Origin: Pelagicoccus albus
GTDB taxonomy: Bacteria; Verrucomicrobiota; Verrucomicrobiia; Opitutales; Opitutaceae
Assembly: GCF_014230145.1 (NCBI RefSeq)
Contig: NZ_JACHVC010000006.1
Span: 186,001 to 250,000, forward strand
Direction: 5' to 3'
DNA length: 64,000 nt
Position numbers and translations under genes: made by a program. Positions 16,081 through 25,071 of the stretch are shown here, piece by piece. Positions within the stretch are counted from its first letter, which is position 1. The number at the start of each line of letters is the position of its first letter. A model generated the notes under the pieces. The model was not told the origin of the DNA and ran no database searches. It saw only the letters and a program-made list of their open reading frames with translations.

Positions 16081-19000
16081 ATGTCATTCTACCAAGAATC
16101 TACCCTATGCGTGGCCTTAGGTCGCGCCTCGCGGGCGGCGCTTCGCTATATCCCGCTTTTTATGCTCTCGTTGGCTATGCTGGCGACGGGCTATGCCCAA
16201 ACTGAAGGCTCTATTAACGGTAAGGTACGGAACGCTTCTACGGGGCGTCTTGTATCCAATGCCAAAGTTACTATCGAAGAAAGCGGTCGCAGCACAACTA
16301 CCGACGAATACGGTGTCTATCGTTTCTCTGGAGTAGCCTCTGGAGAATACACCCTGAAGGCAACGTTCCAAGGCATGCACTCTCGAACTGTATCCGTGAC
16401 GGTGGATACTGGTATTAGCAGTGCAGGTGAGATCAGCCTCGTGCCAAACATCATCGACGAGGACCTTAGCGATGAAGAGATCTTCGAGCTGGATGCCTTC
16501 GAGGTCGATGGTAGTCAGAACTACGATGCCAATGCCATGGCTCTCAATGAGCAGCGAAATTCCGAAAACCTCATATCGGTTCAGCATGCGGAAGCATTCG
16601 GTGAAATAGCGGAAGGCAATATCGGTGAGTACTTGAAGAACTTGCCAGGTGTTTCCGTGAACTATGTCGCTGCCGACGTGCGTGCTATCAAGATGCGTGG
16701 CATGAGCCCTGCCTTCACGCAAGTGACAGTAGACGGTTCTCAGATGGCGAGTGCGGGATCGGGTAATGCGATCCGTTCCTTCGAACTTGAACAGGTGTCT
16801 TTGGCTAACGTTGAGCACTTGGAAGTATCCAAGCTACCACGACCAGACATGTCCGCAAACTCGATCGGTGGTTCCGTGAACTTGGTCAGTAAGAACGCTT
16901 TCGCTCTTGGTAAGCAGTTCAACTACAAGGTATCGCTCAATATGAACAGCGAGTACTCCAGCCTCAGTAAGTCACCAGGCTGGCCTAGCGATGTTGAACG
17001 TTCTAAGGTGCTGCCTAACTACGAGTTGAATTACTCCGACGTGTTCATGGATGACCGTCTCGGTATCGCTTTGACCTACAAGCAGTCAAACATGGCAAAC
17101 CCGCAGCAACGCTTCCGCTGGAGAGATTGGCAGGAAAAGCCAAACGATGGAAACGGCGATGTCGACGATATCTACTACACTCGTTTGCAGTTGCAGGACG
17201 GGCCTAAGAAAACGACTCGTGAGTCCTTTTCCGCCAACATAGACTATAAGGTAAACGAGAACTCCATGTTCAGCCTCAAGGGCCAATTGAACTTCTACGA
17301 TTCCACATTTATAAACCGTAATACTGACTGGGGTATCGGAGATTTGGATGCGGATGAGATGCCAGATGGTTACGTCGGTTCCACCGATGACTTGAGCGAT
17401 CTGACCTATACCTTTGGTGAATCGAATCGCATTTCTCACGGTGCGTCTTATCGCGGAAAGTACGGTAACACCTATCATATCGATGCGAACATGAAGCAGC
17501 ATCTGGGTGATTGGACCATCGACTATGGATACAGCGTATCCGAAGCAACCAATCACTACCGCACTAATGCACGCGGTTTCATGCTCTACGAATTGGCGGA
17601 GCGCATTGATAATGAGTATGCTGAGTTTGTGATGGAAAACGGAGGCATCGCAGCTTGGAACAACTTCACTATCTATGATTCAGATATGAATGTTATCGCC
17701 AACCGTGGTCGTGACTATGCCAATACCGAGTTGCGTCGTGTCGAGGACCGACCAAAGGACTCCGTGGATATCATTTCTGGACTTCGTGCAAACGCTCGCA
17801 AGGATTTCACCTTGGGTGATACTCAAGGTTACTTCCAGTTTGGCGTACGCACCTCTCGCCAGCACCGTGAAGCGGCCGAGTTCAGACTTCGCTACAGCTA
17901 CAATGGTTACAACGTCGATGGTGAGCAGCTCTGGATGGACCAATTTGTGGATAATGTATTCACAAACCAATCGCTTGGTTTCGGCTACGAAGGCTTTGAT
18001 TGGCCAAGCGGTAGCCAGATTCATGACTACTTCCATGCAAATTCAGACCAGTTTACTTTCGAAGAAAGCACTGCGGTAAACCACACGATTACCCGTTGGT
18101 ACGAGTTCGACGAAGATATCGATGCCGCCTACGCGATGGTAAGCTTCAAGTTGTTTGACGACAGAATGTCTATTCTCACTGGTGCACGTTACGAAGATAC
18201 CAGCGTGAACGGTCTGTTGCCTGTCCGTGGAAGTGCCAACAACTACGTTAATTCGTCAATCGATTACTACTACGAGACGACAGAGGCGACTGATGGTTAC
18301 GATGGTTTCCATCCTAGTTTGCACATCAAATACGATGTGAACGATAAGCTTCTACTCCGTTTCAGCTATGCGAACACCATTGGCCGCCCAGAGTTCAGCT
18401 CCATGTTTGGCGCGACTAGTTTCAACGCGCCGTCATACCTAAATTCCGATACTTTCGAGCCAAACGATCCGGATAGCGTAATGGGATCCGTTTCCGTTAA
18501 GAACCCTGGTTTGCTGCCTCGTGAATCAGATAACATAGATATCACTGCTGAGTATTACTACGACGATACCGGTCTCTTCTCCGTGTCACTTTTTCAAAAC
18601 GACATGAAGAACTTCATCCAGACCGTTTCGCGTGAAATGACAGCTGAGGACGTTACGAAGTGGGGCTTGCCGGACTTTGTTTATGGACGCAACGCGGTCA
18701 CGCAATCCGATGTCGATACATACGGGTTGGATGAGGAAGATCTCAACGGCACATTCGATTATATGATCTCGGTGGCCACTAACGTAGCGGAGGCGAAAAT
18801 CCAAGGGGTGGAAATTAATTGGAAGCAAGACCTCGATATCTTCGGAGATTTCTTCAAGGGCTCTAGCATCTACGCCAATGGAACCTTCCTCTCCACCAAC
18901 GCGGAAGTAGGTGAGGCAGACGACACTCCATATGCCAACGACTTCAATGACTTCGCTAAGAAGACGGTTAACTATGGCTACCTCTTCGAAAAGGGGCCAT

Positions 19001-19302
19001 GGGACTTCAAGCTACGTTGGAATATCCGCGGTGACGAAATCATGGGATCGCGCAACTTCACTGTTAATGGAGTACAGCAGTCTGCGGGTCGCTTCCGTTG
19101 GGAGCGTACTTCGATCGACGCCGACTTCGGCTACAAGTTCAGCGAACGTCTGTCGTTCTTTGCCAATGCTCGTGGTATCAACAACGCGCCATTCCGCGAA
19201 GGGTTCTACATAAAGAATGCGGCGGGAGAACGTCAGAAGGTACTCGAGAAGGAAGAACGTTTCGGTATCCAGTACCTCTTTGGTGTAAAGGGAAGCTTCT
19301 AG
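16081..19302 (+). CDS. TonB-dependent outer-membrane receptor with N-terminal carboxypeptidase-regulatory-like domain
   Basis: An energy-coupled outer-membrane transporter, probably for pectin-derived oligosaccharides given its neighbours. From the ATG at 16081 there are 1073 residues. A signal peptide ends near GYAQT (residue about 40). A beta-sandwich carboxypeptidase-regulatory-like domain runs to about residue 125 (SINGKVRNASTGRLVSNAKV). An acidic stretch EEIFELDAFEVDG, typical of Verrucomicrobial receptors, precedes a plug domain with NIGEYLKNLPGVSV and RGMSPAFTQVTVDG. A beta barrel extends to the terminal Phe (YLFGVKGSF). There is no SusD-like gene. A TTG at 16009 in the same frame is a weaker start. 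A terminator follows, so it is transcribed apart from the glycoside hydrolases. Confidence 0.9.
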   Translation: MSFYQESTLCVALGRASRAALRYIPLFMLSLAMLATGYAQTEGSINGKVRNASTGRLVSNAKVTIEESGRSTTTDEYGVYRFSGVASGEYTLKATFQGMHSRTVSVTVDTGISSAGEISLVPNIIDEDLSDEEIFELDAFEVDGSQNYDANAMALNEQRNSENLISVQHAEAFGEIAEGNIGEYLKNLPGVSVNYVAADVRAIKMRGMSPAFTQVTVDGSQMASAGSGNAIRSFELEQVSLANVEHLEVSKLPRPDMSANSIGGSVNLVSKNAFALGKQFNYKVSLNMNSEYSSLSKSPGWPSDVERSKVLPNYELNYSDVFMDDRLGIALTYKQSNMANPQQRFRWRDWQEKPNDGNGDVDDIYYTRLQLQDGPKKTTRESFSANIDYKVNENSMFSLKGQLNFYDSTFINRNTDWGIGDLDADEMPDGYVGSTDDLSDLTYTFGESNRISHGASYRGKYGNTYHIDANMKQHLGDWTIDYGYSVSEATNHYRTNARGFMLYELAERIDNEYAEFVMENGGIAAWNNFTIYDSDMNVIANRGRDYANTELRRVEDRPKDSVDIISGLRANARKDFTLGDTQGYFQFGVRTSRQHREAAEFRLRYSYNGYNVDGEQLWMDQFVDNVFTNQSLGFGYEGFDWPSGSQIHDYFHANSDQFTFEESTAVNHTITRWYEFDEDIDAAYAMVSFKLFDDRMSILTGARYEDTSVNGLLPVRGSANNYVNSSIDYYYETTEATDGYDGFHPSLHIKYDVNDKLLLRFSYANTIGRPEFSSMFGATSFNAPSYLNSDTFEPNDPDSVMGSVSVKNPGLLPRESDNIDITAEYYYDDTGLFSVSLFQNDMKNFIQTVSREMTAEDVTKWGLPDFVYGRNAVTQSDVDTYGLDEEDLNGTFDYMISVATNVAEAKIQGVEINWKQDLDIFGDFFKGSSIYANGTFLSTNAEVGEADDTPYANDFNDFAKKTVNYGYLFEKGPWDFKLRWNIRGDEIMGSRNFTVNGVQQSAGRFRWERTSIDADFGYKFSERLSFFANARGINNAPFREGFYIKNAAGERQKVLEKEERFGIQYLFGVKGSF

Positions 19303-19363
19303 ACTGCTTGATTGTTCGTATCCAAGATTCTATACGAGCTTGAGGACGAATTGAAAAATTACC

Positions 19364-19393
19364 GCGGGTGAGGCTGTCCTCACCCGCTTTTTT
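19364..19393 (+). terminator. Rho-independent terminator after the TonB receptor
   Basis: A perfect 10-bp stem, GCGGGTGAGG with CCTCACCCGC, has a CTGT loop followed by six T. Confidence 0.93.
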
Positions 19394-19443
19394 ATCTGAC
19401 TAATTCTCAGGGGACGGAAGTGTCTTCCTCTGGCTGGAGTCGA

Positions 19444-19455
19444 TTCGAATTCGAA
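19444..19455. promoter_or_regulatory. Perfect 12-bp palindrome TTCGAATTCGAA upstream of the GH105 gene
   Basis: The palindrome lies 61 bp before the ATG at 19516, between the preceding terminator and the GH105-GH28 pair, where an operator would be expected. No second copy was seen at the other promoters of the locus. The link to the LacI regulator at 26541 is speculation. Confidence 0.35.
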
Positions 19456-19515
19456 AATGAGATCAATTCATTCGGATTTCAGCCAAACGAAGAAACCCCA
19501 ACTCTCTGCCTTGTT

Positions 19516-21942
19516 ATGAGTAATTCAAAACGCATCACGACTTTCTTTATAACTTCTGGATTGCTGACTTCCACTATTGCCTTGGCCGCCGAGCCTTTGG
19601 CCGAGGTCGTTATTGATAATCCAACGAACTTTCAACGTATCGATGAAGTAGTGACGCTACGATTGGTCGATCTCGGAATCGAGGTCGGAGATCCTGCAGT
19701 CGACGAAATCGTAGCGAAAATGGATGGCGATCCCATCCGAGTTCAAGCTTGGGATGCGAACGGAGATGGCGCCGAAGAATCGCTTAGCCTACTACTTGAT
19801 CTAGAAAAGAGTGGGACAAAAACGGTCGAACTTGAGGTTGAGACGGATTCCCTTCCCAAGTTCGCCCCAAGGACCCAAGCGGAAATTTCTCACAAGGTGG
19901 ATGGCGAATGGCAGGGTCGAGAGTATATCGGAGGTCATTTCGAAAATGTACAGAAGATGGATACACCGCCGGAGCACACCGACCACTCTTGGTATATTAG
20001 ATATGAGGGACCTGGCTGGGAAAGTGACAAGGTCGGCTACCGCTTCTATCTAGATTGGAGAAACGGGTTCGATATCTTTGGCAAGCTCACTGATGAAATG
20101 GTCCTACAGGGGGTCGGGCAGGATGGATTCGATTCTTATCACGAGGAAAGCGATTGGGGGATGGATATCCTAAAGGTCGGTTCTGCTTTGGGGTCTGGTG
20201 GCTACGGGCTTTGGGTCGACGGAGCAGCAGAGCGAATCTCAGATACCGAAGGCCTTAGTTACGAGATTTTGGAGAACGGGCCGGTTTTGAGTCAATTTCG
20301 GGCCACTTATCGTGGCTGGCAGGGATCGGATCAGCCTAAGATGGACTTGGTAGCGGATCTTTCGATACAGGCAGGCAGTCGCGTGACCTGGGTTAGGTTA
20401 GAGACATCAGAGCCCGCGGGCCCGCTTTGTGCCGGGCTGGTGAAACATGAAGGCGTGGAGGTCATTACTGGCGATACAGACATAACTGGAGAGGCCTTCA
20501 CTTACCTCGCTACTTGGGGGCCTCAGTCGCTCGATGGAAGCGATCTCGGGATGGCTATTCTGGTTCGCAAAAAGGATTTAGCCAAATTCGCCGAAGATGA
20601 GCTAAACGAACTGGCTGTCTTCAAAAAACGAGTACGCGGAGTCGATTATGGTTTTCTTGCGGCTTGGGCGAAAGAGCCCAATGGCATCACAAGTCGGGAT
20701 GAATTCGTGCGGTATTTGGATCAGTTGGTGGAACGGCTAACGATCGCTCAGAGAGTCGATATCTATTCGGAGCTCGGTCGGGCAGAGAAAGCTGGTGAAC
20801 TCGTCGCGGAAAAAGCGCTTTATTGGACCAAGCGAATGGGTGACTCCATCCTGGCTCGGCGTGGAGATACTTTGGCTCACGAACAGTATGACCCGGAAGC
20901 GAATCGATTTGCCAAGTGGAGTTACACCACCGGCTTGATTTCAAAGGCGGTACACGATCTCGGTGTCGCAACTGGAGAAGAGAGTTATCTCGAATGGGCT
21001 GAAAACGTTATTTCGTCTTATGTCAGTCCCTATGGCGAAGTCGCCACTTATTCCTACGAGAGTTTCAACATCGACCAGATCAATTCTGGAAAGATGCTAT
21101 TGGAGCTTTTCGAGATGACGGGAGAGGATCGTTACCGTGTCGCGGCGGATCATCTGAGAAAGCAACTCGAGGAACATCCACGCACCAAGAATGGAGCCTT
21201 CTGGCACAAGAAGCGTTACCCCTGGCAAGTGTGGTTGGATGGCGTCTACATGGGGATCCCGTTTATGGTGGCCTACGAGCAGGCGTTTAATGATTCAAAG
21301 AAAGTCGCTGAAGCGGTGCATGAGTTTGTTGTATGCGAGGAGGAACTACGCGATCCAGAGACGGGATTGTATTGGCATGCCTGGGATGAATCCCGTCAGC
21401 AAATTTGGGCTGATCCAGAGACTGGCCGTTCTCAATATTTCTGGGGTAGGGGGCTTGGCTGGTTCGCTATGGCTTTGGTGGATACCTTAGAAATGCTGCC
21501 GGTAAATTCTGAAGAGTCCGAACTTTTGAAACCCATCTTGCAGGATTTGGCGGCGGCTCTTGTAGCGGTTCAAGATGAGGAGAAGGGAGTTTGGTATCAG
21601 ATCCTCGACCGTCCCGATGCGGTGGGAAATTATACAGAATCTTCAGCCAGCAGCATGTTTACCTACATGTTGGCCAAGGGTGTTAATCATGGATGGCTAG
21701 ACGAGCGTTATGGCGACGCTGCCAAGAAAGCATTTTCCGGTATGATAAAAGAGTTCGTGCGTCCGCATCCGGACGGGACTGCGAGTTTGAGCCATATCTG
21801 TCTCGTTGCCGGGTTGGGATTTGGCCGCGATGGCAGCTACGAGTACTACATGAGTGAACCGGTTGTAGAAAACGATCCGAAGGGCATAGGCCCGTTTCTG
21901 ATGGCTGGTTTGGAAGTTACTGCTTTGTTAGAGGAGAAATAG
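19516..21942 (+). CDS. DUF4861 domain fused to a GH105 unsaturated rhamnogalacturonyl/galacturonyl hydrolase
   Basis: Exported enzyme that should hydrolyse the unsaturated uronic acid at the end of pectin-lyase products. From the ATG at 19516 there are 808 residues with a signal peptide ending near LALAAEP (about residue 25). Residues about 30-400 match the DUF4861 pattern (GPLCAGLVKHEGVEV, ATWGPQSLDGSDLGMAILV). Residues about 430-805 form an alpha/alpha barrel of the GH88/GH105 type with LDGVYMGIPF (near 574) and FWGRGLGWFAMALVD. The frame is open upstream to 19420, but the signal peptide decides the start. GH28 follows 3 bp after the stop. Confidence 0.85.
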   Translation: MSNSKRITTFFITSGLLTSTIALAAEPLAEVVIDNPTNFQRIDEVVTLRLVDLGIEVGDPAVDEIVAKMDGDPIRVQAWDANGDGAEESLSLLLDLEKSGTKTVELEVETDSLPKFAPRTQAEISHKVDGEWQGREYIGGHFENVQKMDTPPEHTDHSWYIRYEGPGWESDKVGYRFYLDWRNGFDIFGKLTDEMVLQGVGQDGFDSYHEESDWGMDILKVGSALGSGGYGLWVDGAAERISDTEGLSYEILENGPVLSQFRATYRGWQGSDQPKMDLVADLSIQAGSRVTWVRLETSEPAGPLCAGLVKHEGVEVITGDTDITGEAFTYLATWGPQSLDGSDLGMAILVRKKDLAKFAEDELNELAVFKKRVRGVDYGFLAAWAKEPNGITSRDEFVRYLDQLVERLTIAQRVDIYSELGRAEKAGELVAEKALYWTKRMGDSILARRGDTLAHEQYDPEANRFAKWSYTTGLISKAVHDLGVATGEESYLEWAENVISSYVSPYGEVATYSYESFNIDQINSGKMLLELFEMTGEDRYRVAADHLRKQLEEHPRTKNGAFWHKKRYPWQVWLDGVYMGIPFMVAYEQAFNDSKKVAEAVHEFVVCEEELRDPETGLYWHAWDESRQQIWADPETGRSQYFWGRGLGWFAMALVDTLEMLPVNSEESELLKPILQDLAAALVAVQDEEKGVWYQILDRPDAVGNYTESSASSMFTYMLAKGVNHGWLDERYGDAAKKAFSGMIKEFVRPHPDGTASLSHICLVAGLGFGRDGSYEYYMSEPVVENDPKGIGPFLMAGLEVTALLEEK

Positions 21943-21945
21943 ATT

Positions 21946-23400
21946 ATGTTTAAGGCAATGAAAACCCCTTGGTTTGGAATTACGGCGCTTTCGCTCGCCG
22001 GATTTGCGCTGTCCGTTCAGGTTCAGGGCGAAACGAAAGAGAGAGTTGTTTCGCAGGAAGAGGCCTACGAATGGCTGGTTGCGGACGAGATCATGGAACG
22101 GATCGCCGCACCCGAATTTCGTGATGCCGTGTACGATATACGTGAATACGGAGCGAAAGAGGGCGAAGAGAACGTCGACGCGGGAGACGCGATAGCCGAA
22201 GCTATCGAGGCATGTCACTCTGCAGGGGGCGGCAAGGTGCTTGTGCCAGCTGGAACGTACTACACCGGGCCTATTCATCTTTTGAGCAATGTGAACTTGC
22301 ACTTGGAGGAGGGGGCTACTCTGAAGTTTAGTACGGATCCGAAGGATTACCTTCCTGCGGTGTTTACACGTTGGGAAGGTGTGGAGCTGTATAATTACTC
22401 CGCCCTCATTTATGCCTACGACCAGCAGAACATTGGTATCACCGGCAAAGGCGTTCTGGATGGGCAAGCGGGTGACGATGCTTGGTGGTCCTGGAAGGGC
22501 CGTTCCGAGTGGGGATGGGAGGAAGGCATGCCGCATCAAGGTCCTGCCCGAGCTCGCTTAATGGAACAGGCCGAAGCAGGAGTTCCCGTGGAAGAGCGAG
22601 TTTACGGGGAGGGCGATTACCTGCGTCCCAATTTGATTCAGCCCTACAAATGCGAAAACGTTTTGATCGAAGGGGTGACGGTTAAGAATTCACCGATGTG
22701 GAATCTCAACCCCGTGCTTTGTCGCAATGTAATCGTGCGAGGAGTGAACATTTCGAGCCACGGGCCCAACAACGATGGCTGTAACCCGGAGAGCTCCAAG
22801 GACGTGCTGATCGAGGACTGCATGTTTGATACTGGCGACGATTGTATCGCCATCAAATCGGGCCGCAATAACGACGGACGAAGAGTCAACGTACCATCTG
22901 AAAACATCATTGTCCGTAATTCGAACATGGCTGAAGGTCATGGAGGGGTCGTAATCGGCAGCGAAATTTCTGGCGGCGTGCGGAACGTGTTTGTCGAAAA
23001 TTGCGAAATGAACAGCCCGCATCTGGAGCGAGCGCTTCGTATCAAGACGAACTCGATACGTGGAGGTTTGATCGAGAACATTTTCGTACGCGACGTGCAG
23101 GTGGGAAGCGTGGCTGATTCGGTTATTAAGGTAAATTTCCTCTACGAGGAAGGAGACGCGGGCGATTTTGCTCCAGTTGTTCGAAACATCGTAGTTCGCC
23201 GCCTCGTCAGCGCCAAAAGCAAGTATGCCCTTTTCGTGAAAGGCTACGAGCACACGCCGATCACTGGTTTGCATCTCATAGATTGCCAGTTCGAAGGCGT
23301 GGAGAAGCCCAGCGTCTTGCTCAATATTCAAGAACTACAGCTAGATGGCGTGCTAATGAATACCGGCGCCAAAACTGATAGTTGGGGCAACCCCCTCTAG
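21946..23400 (+). CDS. Glycoside hydrolase family 28 polygalacturonase-type enzyme
   Basis: Hydrolyses alpha-1,4 linkages between galacturonate units (or the rhamnogalacturonan backbone). The 484-residue protein has a signal peptide (about 1-28). The right-handed beta helix carries all four family 28 motifs in order: NNDGCNPES near 274, GDDC near 297, GHGG near 331 and RIK near 364; the Asp residues of the first two are catalytic. The start AVYDIREYGAKEG is the usual N-terminal strand. It is co-transcribed with the GH105 gene. Endo- versus exo-action and the precise substrate cannot be told. Confidence 0.93.
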   Translation: MFKAMKTPWFGITALSLAGFALSVQVQGETKERVVSQEEAYEWLVADEIMERIAAPEFRDAVYDIREYGAKEGEENVDAGDAIAEAIEACHSAGGGKVLVPAGTYYTGPIHLLSNVNLHLEEGATLKFSTDPKDYLPAVFTRWEGVELYNYSALIYAYDQQNIGITGKGVLDGQAGDDAWWSWKGRSEWGWEEGMPHQGPARARLMEQAEAGVPVEERVYGEGDYLRPNLIQPYKCENVLIEGVTVKNSPMWNLNPVLCRNVIVRGVNISSHGPNNDGCNPESSKDVLIEDCMFDTGDDCIAIKSGRNNDGRRVNVPSENIIVRNSNMAEGHGGVVIGSEISGGVRNVFVENCEMNSPHLERALRIKTNSIRGGLIENIFVRDVQVGSVADSVIKVNFLYEEGDAGDFAPVVRNIVVRRLVSAKSKYALFVKGYEHTPITGLHLIDCQFEGVEKPSVLLNIQELQLDGVLMNTGAKTDSWGNPL

Positions 23401-23516
23401 GCTTTGGGGGCGATTATGATGCCAGACTCCTTTTTCAATTGATTCCTTACTCCTGTGTGATTTTCTGCAGGATACCCTGAGGCTCTAGCGAGCCTCGCCC
23501 CCGGTAACTAAAGACT

Positions 23517-24530
23517 ATGGATAGAAAATCCCTTTCATTTCTCGCTGTTGGATTCTTTGTTGGAATTCTTGTCAGCAGCGTCTCTTTCTCGTTCATCACG
23601 GCCAACCGTGGCGACTCCGTATCCAGCGCCCGAGTACTCAAGCTCGCCCATGGATTAGACACGGCCCATCCGGTGCACCTCGGAATGGTGCGCATGAAGG
23701 AACGCTTGGAGGAGCTATCTGGCGGGACGATGACCATCGATATCTATCCCAGTGGGGTTTTGGGCTCGGAGGTCCAGTGTATCGAGCAGCTGCAGGGCGG
23801 TGTGTTGGCCATGACCAAGACTTCCACGGCGGCTATGGAGAACTTCATTCCCGAGTTCGGCGTTTTTGGTGTGCCTTACCTTTTCAAGGATGAAGAGACT
23901 TATTGGAATATCCTCGATGGCGAGATAGGCACCGAATTGCTTTCGGTTGGCGATAAGGCCGGACTGCACGGCCTTTGTTATTACGACTCTGGTAGCCGCA
24001 ATTTCTACAGCACGAAGAAGCCGATTCGCAGTCCGAAGGATTTAGTGGGCATGAAGATCCGCGTGCAAAATAGCCGCATGGCTATGGCGATGATCGAAGC
24101 GATGGGAGGATCGCCCACTCCGATCGCTTGGGGTGAGCTTTATTCTTCCCTCGCGCAGGGAGTCGTTGATGGAGCTGAAAACAACCCGCCGAGTTTCGAA
24201 TCCAGCCGACACTTCGAGGTGAGCAAGTTCTTTACCCCTGATGCCCATACCCGCGTTCCGGATCTGCTTATGATTAGCAACCCGGTCTGGGATTCTCTGA
24301 CTTCCCAGCAGCAACAATGGCTGCATGACGCTGCAGTGGAATCTTCCGCCTATCAGCGTGAACTTTGGGCAGAGAAGACCAAGGAGTCTTTGGCTGCGGT
24401 AGTGGCAGCGGGAGTGGAAATCGTGGATTGCGATCCGGCCGAGTTCCAAGCCGCCTGCGCTTCAATCGCTGATACGTTGGTCGGCACCCCGATGGAGCCA
24501 TGGCTCAATAAAATCCAAGCGGCCCAGTAA
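23517..24530 (+). CDS. dctP: TRAP transporter solute-binding protein (DctP family)
   Basis: Periplasmic binding protein for a carboxylate, most likely galacturonate or a related uronate by context. The 337 residues start with an N-terminal membrane or signal helix (about 8-29). The DctP core follows: LKLAHGLDTAHPVHLGM, GGTMTIDIYPSGVLGSE, and the signature MKIRVQNSRMAMAMIEAMGG with the carboxylate-binding Arg, then SLAQGVVDGAENNPPSF. The small permease gene starts 2 bp after its stop. A gap of 116 bp after the GH28 gene probably contains a promoter, but I saw no clear terminator. Confidence 0.93.
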   Translation: MDRKSLSFLAVGFFVGILVSSVSFSFITANRGDSVSSARVLKLAHGLDTAHPVHLGMVRMKERLEELSGGTMTIDIYPSGVLGSEVQCIEQLQGGVLAMTKTSTAAMENFIPEFGVFGVPYLFKDEETYWNILDGEIGTELLSVGDKAGLHGLCYYDSGSRNFYSTKKPIRSPKDLVGMKIRVQNSRMAMAMIEAMGGSPTPIAWGELYSSLAQGVVDGAENNPPSFESSRHFEVSKFFTPDAHTRVPDLLMISNPVWDSLTSQQQQWLHDAAVESSAYQRELWAEKTKESLAAVVAAGVEIVDCDPAEFQAACASIADTLVGTPMEPWLNKIQAAQ

Positions 24531-24531
24531 G

Positions 24532-25071
24532 ATGAGCGACTCTGAGAATAAGTTATTGAGCGCCGCGGTATCCTTGCGGAAGAAGCTCACCTTCGTCCTC
24601 CAGTGGATTGTCATCATCCTGATGGCGGCTCTGGTGTTGGATGTTTTGTGGGGAGTGATCTCCCGCTATGCCCTTGGGCAGCAAGCAAAGTGGAGCGAGG
24701 AGCTAGCACGCTTGCTTTTGATTTGGGTAGCCCTGTTTGGAGCAAGCGTAGCCTTCAGCATGAAGGCTCACCTTGGACTGGATTACTTTGCCGAAAAACT
24801 ACACCCGGCGGCCGGCAAGCTCAATTCGGTCATCGGTGCAGCGATATCTCTAGCTTTCGCGATAATCGTTTTTCTTTTTGGAGGCTGGGTCCTGATGAAA
24901 CAGGCCATTGACTCCGGACAAACGATGGTAGCCCTGCCGCTAGGCATGTGGTGGAAGTATGCGGCTCTACCCATCAGCGGTATTTTCATGGTCGTCTTCC
25001 TCGCTGAGCAGCTTCTGGAGCGTTGCCTCGCGCCGAGCGAATCCGAGTTGGAAGAGGAGGCAGCCCAATGA
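24532..25071 (+). CDS. dctQ: TRAP transporter small permease (DctQ family)
   Basis: Small membrane subunit of the TRAP uronate importer: 179 residues with four membrane helices. The family pattern SRYALGQQAKWSEELARLLLIWVALFGASVAF is visible around the first two helices, followed by LGLDYFAEKL. Its stop codon overlaps the start of the large permease gene (ATGA), and a GAAGAGGAGG ribosome-binding sequence lies just before that start, so the two are translationally coupled. Confidence 0.92.
   Translation: MSDSENKLLSAAVSLRKKLTFVLQWIVIILMAALVLDVLWGVISRYALGQQAKWSEELARLLLIWVALFGASVAFSMKAHLGLDYFAEKLHPAAGKLNSVIGAAISLAFAIIVFLFGGWVLMKQAIDSGQTMVALPLGMWWKYAALPISGIFMVVFLAEQLLERCLAPSESELEEEAAQ

Noticed and set aside
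16081-23400. A SusC/SusD-type polysaccharide utilisation locus
   Set aside because: No SusD-like lipoprotein gene is present. The receptor is of the Verrucomicrobial TonB type and is separated from the hydrolases by a terminator.
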